From Clostridia bacterium (GTDB taxonomy: Bacteria; Bacillota; Clostridia; Oscillospirales; Acutalibacteraceae), in contig CAAFIS010000344.1 of NCBI GenBank assembly GCA_900763035.1, positions 1-5,860 of the forward strand: a stretch of 5,860 nt of DNA, read 5' to 3'. A model generated the notes under the pieces. The model made no database searches. It saw only the letters and a program-made list of their open reading frames with translations, and was not told the origin of the DNA. This document shows positions 1-5,398 of this stretch, piece after piece. How positions within the stretch are numbered: position 1 is the first letter of the stretch; each line of letters starts with the position of its first letter. The position numbers and the translations under genes are program-made.

Positions 1-1
1 G

Positions 2-1744
2 AACCAAAACGGGTATCCGGGCGGCTGCCCGAACGGCTACCCGAACGGCTACGGCCCGGGCTACTATGTGCCGAAGCTCCGCCCGGAGGCCGAGCCGCGC
101 GACCGCGTGGCGGCATCGATCCTGCTGATCCTGTCCGTACTGGCAGCGAACCTCAGCCTGTACGGCGGCTTTCGCGGGGGATATCCGGTCGCCTACGTAT
201 CGCTCATGCTGTGCGGCGCAGTGTATCTGGGGCGCGGTGCCTCCCCGCGCCCGTTCGCGCTGTTTTGCGCGTTGGCCGGTGCAGCGTCAAGCGCCGTGCT
301 GCTGTGGCATGCTGACAGCGTGACGAATTTCTACGCCTTCTGCGCCTCGATCGCTTTGGCGATGCTGGGGCTGGTATCGGCCACGCCGGCCGGGCGGTAT
401 GACGGCGGCGGGGTCGGCCTGCTGGCCGACGGGCTGCATATGCTGTTCGTGCGGCCGCTCAACGCCCTGGGGACGGCAGTGGGCGCGGTGCTGCGCCGCC
501 GCAGGGACCCGGCGGACGGACGGCGGCGCAGCGGAGTCGGCATCGCGCTGCTGGGGCTGTTGTGTGCGCTGCCGGTGGTGGCGGTGCTGATCTGGCTGCT
601 CTCCAGCGCGGACGCCGCGTTCGAGGGGCTGCTGAACGGCCTGCCGCAGTTCAATATCACGGAATGGATCGTGTCGCTGCTGCTGGGGATCGCGCTGTTC
701 GGCATCGTCTTCTCGCGCCTGTTCAGCCTGCGGCGGCGGCTGGAGCTGCCGCAGCCCGTGCAGCGCGCTGCCGAGCGCGACGGCGCCCCCGCGGCGATGC
801 TCAACACGTTCCTTGCCGCAGTGTGCGCGGTGTATGCGCTGTTCCTTGTGTCGCAATTGGCGTATTTCAGCAGCGCGTTTGCGGGGATCCTGCCAAAGGC
901 GTTCACGGTGGCGGAATATGCCCGCCGCGGCTTTTTCGAGATGGCAGCGGTATGCACGATCGATCTGCTGCTGGTGTGGGGGATCACGGCGGCCTCCGGC
1001 CGAAGGGCCGGGCGCGCGCCGCTGTCCACCCGGCTGCTGTGCCTGTTCGTGCTGCTGTTCTCGCTGGGGCTGGTGGCAGCCTCCGTGGCTAAGATGGCGC
1101 TGTACGTCGGCTCGTTCGGCCTGACGCGGCCGCGCGTGTGCACGCTTTTGTTCATGCTGATGATGGGGATGCTGCTGCTGGCCGTCGCTGTGCGACTGTT
1201 CGTGCCGCGCTTCGCCTACATGAGGGTCGGCATCGTCGCCATGGCGCTGATCGGCCTCGGCGCGGCCTACGCCGACGTGGATACCGTCATCGCGCGCCAC
1301 AACGTACGCAGCTATCTGGACGGCACGCTGACCGAGATGGATGTGGAAACGGTCGGTTCGCTGTCCGCCGGTGCTACGCCGTATCTGATCGAGCTGATGG
1401 AGCAGAGCCGCGACCGGGATATATCCGAAAGAGCGGGCTACGCCCTGTATGATCGGCTGCGTGAATACGGGCTGGACACGAAGGACACTTTGCCGCAGGA
1501 GGATGTACGCGCCTTCAACATCGACCGGGTGCGGGAACGCCGTCTGCTGCAGGAAAAGCGCGGAGAGATCATCCTTTGGTGGCAGCGCTATCGCGAGGAC
1601 ATGACCGGGGAGCCGTATCCCTCGTGCGATCCGGACGAAACGGCGCCGTTCACCACCGACGGCTGGGCGCCGCCGTACGATCCGAACGAAACGCCGCACA
1701 CGACGGACGATCCGGCGCTCATGCGCTCCACTTACGGGGCATAA
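2..1744 (+). CDS. DUF4153/DUF4173-type polytopic membrane protein (5' end outside window)
   Basis: The function is unknown. This is a multi-pass membrane protein of the kind found in many Firmicutes, and 580 residues are visible. The frame is open to the left edge. The first in-frame start codon, GTG at 68, has no Shine-Dalgarno sequence and lies inside a continuous Gly/Tyr/Pro/Asn-rich stretch, so the true start is upstream. Counting from that GTG as residue 1, I see about eleven hydrophobic segments between residues 14 and 405, with basic loops at 143-155 and 221-245. Family hallmarks are EYARRGFFE (283-291), the YVGSFGLTRPR region (346-356), and after the last helix an NVRSYLDGT...MD...LSAGATPYLIEL block (412-443). 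The C-terminal soluble region (405-558) is charged and ends in a Thr/Asp/Pro-rich tail. The gene stops at TAA (1742-1744), just before a terminator. Assignment to DUF4153 versus DUF4173 is from memory of the motifs; the general family is fairly sure. Confidence 0.85.
   Translation, partial: NQNGYPGGCPNGYPNGYGPGYYVPKLRPEAEPRDRVAASILLILSVLAANLSLYGGFRGGYPVAYVSLMLCGAVYLGRGASPRPFALFCALAGAASSAVLLWHADSVTNFYAFCASIALAMLGLVSATPAGRYDGGGVGLLADGLHMLFVRPLNALGTAVGAVLRRRRDPADGRRRSGVGIALLGLLCALPVVAVLIWLLSSADAAFEGLLNGLPQFNITEWIVSLLLGIALFGIVFSRLFSLRRRLELPQPVQRAAERDGAPAAMLNTFLAAVCAVYALFLVSQLAYFSSAFAGILPKAFTVAEYARRGFFEMAAVCTIDLLLVWGITAASGRRAGRAPLSTRLLCLFVLLFSLGLVAASVAKMALYVGSFGLTRPRVCTLLFMLMMGMLLLAVAVRLFVPRFAYMRVGIVAMALIGLGAAYADVDTVIARHNVRSYLDGTLTEMDVETVGSLSAGATPYLIELMEQSRDRDISERAGYALYDRLREYGLDTKDTLPQEDVRAFNIDRVRERRLLQEKRGEIILWWQRYREDMTGEPYPSCDPDETAPFTTDGWAPPYDPNETPHTTDDPALMRSTYGA
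29..64 (+). repeat. 12-nt tandem repeat encoding PNGY units
   Basis: Bases 29-40 and 41-52 are identical (ccgaacggctac) and each encodes Pro-Asn-Gly-Tyr. Bases 53-64 are a degenerate third copy encoding GPGY. Upstream in the same frame the codons read NQNGYPGGCP. This is a low-complexity Gly/Tyr/Pro/Asn tail that precedes the first membrane helix of the protein and continues beyond the left edge. Confidence 0.8.
1628..1710 (+). repeat. Imperfect duplicated Asp/Pro/Thr-rich motif at the protein C-terminus
   Basis: Two related segments, starting at about 1628 and about 1679, encode DPDETAPFTTD and DPNETPHTTD. The DNA of the two copies is also similar (gatccg-acgaaacg-ccg). They lie in the last 40 residues of the DUF4153/DUF4173-type protein, in a region with no predicted membrane segment. 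This suggests a small internal duplication in a flexible tail. Its role is unknown. Confidence 0.55.
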
Positions 1745-1757
1745 ATAAAAACCGAGA

Positions 1758-1807
1758 CGGCAAAAGCGGGCCGGGGCATTCGCCCCGGCCCGCTTGCTGC
1801 TTTTTTT
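1758..1807 (+). terminator. Intrinsic terminator, probably bidirectional
   Basis: A perfect 14-bp stem, 1764-1777 (AAGCGGGCCGGGGC) pairing with 1782-1795, encloses an ATTC loop. Four more pairs (1758-1761 with 1796-1799, one of them G-T) can form across an AA bulge, which places the stem one base from the T7 run at 1801-1807. It lies 13 bases after the plus-strand stop codon. Read on the minus strand the same stem is preceded by A7 and followed by TTTTG, with further T-rich sequence at 1741-1752. It can therefore plausibly also end the convergent minus-strand transcript, whose last stop is at 1886. Confidence 0.9.
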
Positions 1808-1885
1808 GGCCGACCGATATGCGCGGGTGACCGGACAGGTCGATGCCGCGTAAACTGAACAAGGGCAGCGCGAAGGGGAGCATGC

Positions 1886-3076
1886 TCAGCCCGCCAGCGC
1901 GGACAGATCGTACTTGCCGTCGGTCGCGTACAGGATCAACGCCTTGCCGCCGCTCTCGCGGCGACCGTCGACGGCCTCGCGCAGCTGCTCGGCCGTCAGG
2001 CCGTCCACCGTCAGCATCGGCGAAAGCAGCGGGCGGTCGCCCTCGATCACCTTGATGCGGGTGTCGCACTGGTGCACATCGGCGGAAACGGCCTCGCGCA
2101 GCGTCTGCTCGCCGGTGGCGGCGGGCGTGAAGCACGGCACGGCGATGTCTGCGCCGAACGTCAGCGGATTGCCGCCGTAGACCTGTGTTTTTTCCCCCAG
2201 CGCACTCTCGCCGGAGCAGGCGAGCAGTACCGGATGCTTGCTGCCCAGCAGCGTGCGCGCCTCGGTGATGAACTCGGTCAGGATCTCGGCTCGGCTGAGG
2301 TTCGCATCCGCCGACGTGCCGAAGTTGGCCTCGCCCACCTGCCGCGGGAACTGTACGCCGTCGAACAGCACGGCGGTCGCTCCGGCCTCACACAGCTCGC
2401 GCGCAAGACCGATCACATACAGGCGAGCCTCATCCGCATAGGGATTGAGCCACGCCTTGCCGCCCTTGCCCGGTACGCCGTCATACCACACCCACGAAGG
2501 GTTGCCCTGCGGCGTGATACGCGCACCGGGCAGCGCACGGGCGGCGGCGTTGTCGCAAAAGGCGAACAGGCGCGGCACGGCGTTCATCCCCGCTCGGCGG
2601 ACAGTATCGAACAAAGCGGTCAGCTGCTCGGCGGTCAGCGCCGTTTCGGTGAAGGCGTCCACCTGCGCCGCCTGCTCCGACGCGCTGCGGAAATACAGGC
2701 GGCCGTCCGCGTCCTTCATGTCGAAGATCACGGAATCGAACCCCGCAGCCTTCGCCTGCGCCAGCGTGACGCCAAGGGCATCAAGATCGTGCAGCGCCGC
2801 GTCCGGCAGGTACAGTCCCACGACGGACTGCGCCACGTCGACGGTATCCGGCTGCGACGGCGTATCGTCGGCGCTGTCCGGCAGCGACGGTGTGCTGCTG
2901 CCGGATATGCTGCTGCCGTCGTCCGGCCGTGCGACCGGATGCTCCATCAGGTATTTCGTCCCGAAAAAGCCGCCGGCTACGATCACCGCCGCCAGCAGCA
3001 CGCCGAGCAGCACTTTCCCGACGCGTCCGCGCTTGCGGAACATCTTGCGCCGTCCACGATGCAATTTGTAGCCCAT
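1886..3076 (-). CDS. Membrane-anchored DUF4015-like putative glycoside hydrolase (TIM barrel)
   Basis: This 396-residue protein is probably tethered on the outer face of the membrane, where it could act on a cell-wall or extracellular polysaccharide; the substrate is unknown. Residues 1-20 are strongly basic, 21-42 form one hydrophobic helix (signal anchor), and 45-85 are a Ser/Pro/Asp-rich linker. Residues 86-390 resemble the DUF4015 putative glycosyl hydrolase domain. They include VGLYLPD (86-92), VIFDMKDADGRLYF (116-129), VPRLFAF (167-173), WLNPYADEA (209-217) and AVLFDGVQFPR (235-245). Asp119, Asp122 and Asp239 are candidate active-site acids by position after predicted beta strands. DUF4015 proteins usually read D-x-V-R-F-P; here it is DGVQFP. 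The ATG at 3076 is chosen because AGGGGAG lies 9 bases upstream; Met12 lacks a good site. It begins 45 bases after the rnfA stop on the same strand, so cotranscription is likely, though a functional link to Rnf is not shown. Confidence 0.8.
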   Translation of the reverse strand: MGYKLHRGRRKMFRKRGRVGKVLLGVLLAAVIVAGGFFGTKYLMEHPVARPDDGSSISGSSTPSLPDSADDTPSQPDTVDVAQSVVGLYLPDAALHDLDALGVTLAQAKAAGFDSVIFDMKDADGRLYFRSASEQAAQVDAFTETALTAEQLTALFDTVRRAGMNAVPRLFAFCDNAAARALPGARITPQGNPSWVWYDGVPGKGGKAWLNPYADEARLYVIGLARELCEAGATAVLFDGVQFPRQVGEANFGTSADANLSRAEILTEFITEARTLLGSKHPVLLACSGESALGEKTQVYGGNPLTFGADIAVPCFTPAATGEQTLREAVSADVHQCDTRIKVIEGDRPLLSPMLTVDGLTAEQLREAVDGRRESGGKALILYATDGKYDLSALAG

Positions 3077-3085
3077 GTCAGTTAT

Positions 3086-3092
3086 CTCCCCT
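3086..3092 (-). promoter_or_regulatory. Ribosome binding site of the DUF4015-like gene
   Basis: On the minus strand AGGGGAG lies 9 bases before the ATG at 3076-3074. It supports Met1 rather than Met12 as the start. Confidence 0.7.
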
Positions 3093-3096
3093 CATC

Positions 3097-3118
3097 GATG
3101 CCGGTCGCGCCCGGCATC
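3097..3118 (-). other. Perfect hairpin between rnfA and the DUF4015-like gene
   Basis: GATGCCGG (3097-3104) and CCGGCATC (3111-3118) form an 8-bp perfect inverted repeat with a 6-base loop. It starts 3 bases after the rnfA stop codon and ends 4 bases before the next gene's Shine-Dalgarno sequence. No T run follows on the minus strand, so it is not a classical terminator. It could protect the 3' end of the rnf message, act as a processing site, or partly attenuate readthrough. Confidence 0.6.
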
Positions 3119-3121
3119 AGG

Positions 3122-3739
3122 TCAGATCAGGCGGAAATCGGAGGTGAACCCCAGCAGTGCCAATGCAACGAGGCCGAGATAGACCAGATCGGCGGGCATC
3201 CCGCGGAACGCCTCCGGCATATCGGGGTTATCCAGTCGCTCGATGCCCTCCGCCGTCAGCCACGTCAGCAGGGCAAAGGCCAAGCACGCGCCGACGGACA
3301 GCCCGATCGTTGCGCCGAGGTTGGCGATGAACTGGACGTTGGCGATCAGCGCTATGCCGACGACGAGGTTGTTGAACGCCGCCAGCGGCAGCATATTGCC
3401 CACGCGGGCATAGGTGTCCGGTGCCACGCGGCGCAGGATCAGCGTCACCAGCACGTACAGCACCACCGTGATGCCGCAGATCATCGCCGGACGCCAATAG
3501 TTGGTGATCGCCGTGCCGCACAGCTTATCGAGCGGATAGGCGATCAGCGCCGTCAGCACGGAGAACCCGGTCAACAGGCCGGAGAACAGCCAGATGTTCT
3601 TCGGCTTGCGCACGATATACATCATGATCGACGAGCCGAAGCCGGTCGTCAGCACGATGTTCTGCAGCAGCGCGATCGTGACGAAGAACGACAGCAGCTG
3701 CATCAGCTCCTGTCCCAGCAAAAGCAAAAAACGTGTCAC
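3122..3739 (-). CDS. rnfA: RnfA-like integral membrane subunit lacking the Fe-S cysteines
   Basis: This 205-residue, six-helix protein of the RnfA/NqrE family (usual length about 190-200) is an inner-membrane subunit of the Rnf complex. In standard Rnf it pairs with RnfE to hold a [2Fe-2S] cluster in mid-membrane. Family signs are LLQNIVL (24-30), LRRVAPDTYARVGNMLPL (102-119), FNNLVVGIAL (122-131) and a glycine-rich penultimate helix (141-151). Aligned to the family pattern NNFVLV..LGLCPF, the cysteine position is Ser37 (TTGFGSS). In the TNCAVLGVAL pattern the cysteine is Asn124. Both cluster ligands are thus replaced. Other cysteines (74, 88, 152) are not at family positions. The start is GTG at 3739, because GGAGG lies 7 bases upstream and it overlaps the rnfE stop as GTGA. 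An open frame extends further upstream but reads as an Arg/Ala-rich shadow of rnfE. rnfB, the usual next gene, does not follow. Confidence 0.85.
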   Translation of the reverse strand: MTRFLLLLGQELMQLLSFFVTIALLQNIVLTTGFGSSIMMYIVRKPKNIWLFSGLLTGFSVLTALIAYPLDKLCGTAITNYWRPAMICGITVVLYVLVTLILRRVAPDTYARVGNMLPLAAFNNLVVGIALIANVQFIANLGATIGLSVGACLAFALLTWLTAEGIERLDNPDMPEAFRGMPADLVYLGLVALALLGFTSDFRLI

Positions 3740-4401
3740 CGTTCTTCCTCCTTCCGTCTGCGGCCGGCGGCACGGCGATGGATGCCCCATTGCAGCAGCG
3801 CCGCCATGAACCCGAGCAGGATGAACGCCGCAAAGGGCGACCCCGCCTCCGGCAGCGTGACGATAAAGCCGAGCGGTCGGTCCCACAGCGTGCCGGCGAT
3901 CGCCATCTCCCGCAGGGCGGAGATCAGGCAGATGACCAGCCCGAAGCCCACCGTGCTGCCGAGCGAGTCGGCCAGCGTTTCCAGCGGCGGGACGGAGGAG
4001 CGGAACAGCAGCCCGCGGGTGTACAGCAGATCCACCGCGATCAGCGGGATGAACAGATATAGCCTCGCGTACAGCTCCGGCGAGATCTTCGATCCCATCA
4101 GCCACGCCGCACCGACGAGCAGCAGCGAGGCCATGATCACATACAGCGCCGGGCGAGCCCATTTGGCCACGCGCTTGCCGAGCAATGAGACGATGAAGGT
4201 CAGCGGCAGCAGCACGGCGGCGGTGCACGCCGTCAGGGCCACGCCGTTTTTCAGCGTCGTCCCGGCGGCGATGATCGGGCAAAGTCCCATCGCCTGCGCA
4301 AGGACGATATTGTTGGTCAGCGCGTTCTCGAGGAAGCCGCCGGTCGTCTGCCGCAGGCGGCTGCGCCGGACGGCGCGGTCGTGTGCGTTGCCTTTAGCCA
4401 T
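3736..4401 (-). CDS. rnfE: RnfE-like integral membrane subunit with one of two Fe-S cysteines
   Basis: This 221-residue membrane protein of the RnfE/NqrD family has six hydrophobic segments and is the partner of RnfA in the ion-translocating membrane core. The N-terminal motif is clear: ENALTNNIVLAQAMGLCPII (25-44), with Cys41 in the conserved GLCP. The C-terminal RE-GTL signature is present as SALREMAIAGTLW (161-173). The second cluster ligand is lost: the family pattern PLIVTNCIVLGR reads PLIAVDLLYTRG (119-130), so cysteine becomes Leu125. The tail (209-221) is very basic, then glutamate-rich. The ATG at 4401 has AGGAGG 9 bases upstream and overlaps the end of rnfD by 8 bases (ATGGCTAA). 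The stop overlaps the rnfA start by 4 bases. rnfG normally sits directly before this gene and is missing. The family call is sure; normal redox function is doubtful. Confidence 0.88.
   Translation of the reverse strand: MAKGNAHDRAVRRSRLRQTTGGFLENALTNNIVLAQAMGLCPIIAAGTTLKNGVALTACTAAVLLPLTFIVSLLGKRVAKWARPALYVIMASLLLVGAAWLMGSKISPELYARLYLFIPLIAVDLLYTRGLLFRSSVPPLETLADSLGSTVGFGLVICLISALREMAIAGTLWDRPLGFIVTLPEAGSPFAAFILLGFMAALLQWGIHRRAAGRRRKEEER
3747..3751 (-). promoter_or_regulatory. Ribosome binding site deciding the GTG start of rnfA
   Basis: On the minus strand AAGGAGGAAG contains GGAGG at 3751-3747, 7 bases before the GTG at 3739-3737. It lies inside the last codons of rnfE, as expected for coupled translation. 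Confidence 0.8.
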
Positions 4402-5398
4402 GATAGCGCACCTCCTGCCTTGCCCGGCGGCGGCTGACGAAGAACTCCTTGATATGCCAGCACCAGCGGTCGACGATCGGGGACAGCGTGTTCATGATCA
4501 TGATGGCGAAGCAGCTGCCCGCCTCCAGCCGTCCAATGCGCTGCAGCAGCAGCACCAGCGCCGCCGTCATCACGGCGTATACCGCCCGCGCGATGCGGTA
4601 GCGCGGCGCGGTGACCGGATCGCACAGCAAAAACACGCCCGTGAACAGCACGTAGCCGGAGCACAGCTGCGCCAGCACGCCGAAGTTCCGGTCCACGCCG
4701 GCGCAGGGGAATAACCAAGCCAGCATGGCGAACGTGCCGATATACGGCAGGATCAGCCACGGCGAGGCGGTGCGGCGGATCATCAGGTACAGCGCACAGG
4801 CCAGCAGGATCAGTGTGGCCGTGCCGCCGATCGGCCCGGCCAGATCGCCCAGCAGCAGCTGCATCCGGGTGACGTTGGGCGTCGCCCCGGCGCGCAGCTG
4901 CGCGGCCAGCGAGCTTTCGGCCACCTGTCCGGCGGTCGAGCCGGCCATCAGCGGCAATCTGGTCAACGCCGAGGGTACGGGATAGGTGAACACACGCGGC
5001 GGGAAGCAGAAGCTGACCACCGCGATACCTGCGGCCGCGGGATCGAACACGTTGCGGCCGTATCCGCCGAACGGTGCCTTGGCCACCACGATCGCAAAGG
5101 CGGAGCCGAGCATCGGCACCCAGTGGTCGGTCATCGGCGACATCGCCAGCCCCACCAGCATCCCGGTGACGGCGGCACTGCCGTCGAGCAGCACGCGCAG
5201 GCTGCGGCGGCGGAGCAGGGTACACACCGCCTCGGCGGCGATGGCGGACAGCATACTGAACAGCACCAAAAGCAGCGGACGCGGGCCGTAGTTGACGGCG
5301 GAAAAGATGCACAGCACCAGTCCGGCGATCAGCACGTCAAGGGTCATCTGCCATGCCCGCGCATCCGTGCGGATGTGCGGGGCGATCCGTTCACTCAT
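4394..5398 (-). CDS. rnfD: RnfD-like membrane subunit with altered flavin-attachment motif
   Basis: This 334-residue polytopic protein of the RnfD/NqrB family normally carries a covalent FMN on a threonine and passes electrons between RnfG and RnfC. Family signs are AKAPFGGYGRNVFDPAAAG (106-124; usually FNPA, here FDPA), GDLAGPIGGTATL (184-196), and near the end a SFAILLMN.L.PLIDR-like segment read as SCFAIMIMNTLSPIVDR. The flavin motif, usually [S/T]GAT, reads AGATP with Thr173 as candidate acceptor; the Asp and Ser/Thr expected before it are Gln167 and Ala170. The ATG at 5398 is preferred over an in-frame TTG at 5413, because GGAGG sits 8 bases before the ATG. It overlaps the rnfC stop by 8 bases (ATGAGTGA) and its own stop overlaps the rnfE start by 8. 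The family call is firm; covalent flavinylation is uncertain. Confidence 0.88.
   Translation of the reverse strand: MSERIAPHIRTDARAWQMTLDVLIAGLVLCIFSAVNYGPRPLLLVLFSMLSAIAAEAVCTLLRRRSLRVLLDGSAAVTGMLVGLAMSPMTDHWVPMLGSAFAIVVAKAPFGGYGRNVFDPAAAGIAVVSFCFPPRVFTYPVPSALTRLPLMAGSTAGQVAESSLAAQLRAGATPNVTRMQLLLGDLAGPIGGTATLILLACALYLMIRRTASPWLILPYIGTFAMLAWLFPCAGVDRNFGVLAQLCSGYVLFTGVFLLCDPVTAPRYRIARAVYAVMTAALVLLLQRIGRLEAGSCFAIMIMNTLSPIVDRWCWHIKEFFVSRRRARQEVRYHG
4411..4416 (-). promoter_or_regulatory. Ribosome binding site of rnfE
   Basis: A perfect AGGAGG on the minus strand, inside the last codons of rnfD and 9 bases before the ATG of rnfE at 4401-4399. Confidence 0.8.

Noticed and set aside
68..70. GTG at 68 as the true start of the DUF4153/DUF4173-type protein
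   Set aside because: No Shine-Dalgarno sequence precedes it and the frame continues open to the edge with a coherent repeat-coding sequence. The ATG at 66 is in a different frame.
287..1699. A 470-residue open frame on the minus strand opposite the DUF4153/DUF4173-type gene
   Set aside because: It has a Gln/His/Arg-rich shadow composition with no recognisable domain. The plus-strand frame has coherent membrane helices and family motifs.
3740..4282. Upstream extension of the rnfA frame to 4282, giving a 386-residue protein that might be a fused N-terminal domain such as RnfG
   Set aside because: The extension lies wholly inside rnfE in another frame and is Arg/Ala/Gly-rich with no FMN-binding or SGAT motif. 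The GTG at 3739 has a good ribosome binding site and the usual overlap with the preceding stop.
3122..4401. rnfA and rnfE as decaying pseudogenes
   Set aside because: No frameshift or internal stop is present, start and stop overlaps and ribosome binding sites are intact, and conserved non-cysteine motifs and helices are preserved.
2072..4714. An 880-residue open frame on the plus strand opposite the hydrolase, rnfA, rnfE and part of rnfD
   Set aside because: It is antisense to genes with clear family motifs and proper ribosome binding sites. Its translation is Arg/His/Gln/Ala-rich with no domain or membrane pattern, as expected where high GC content removes stops from the opposite frame.
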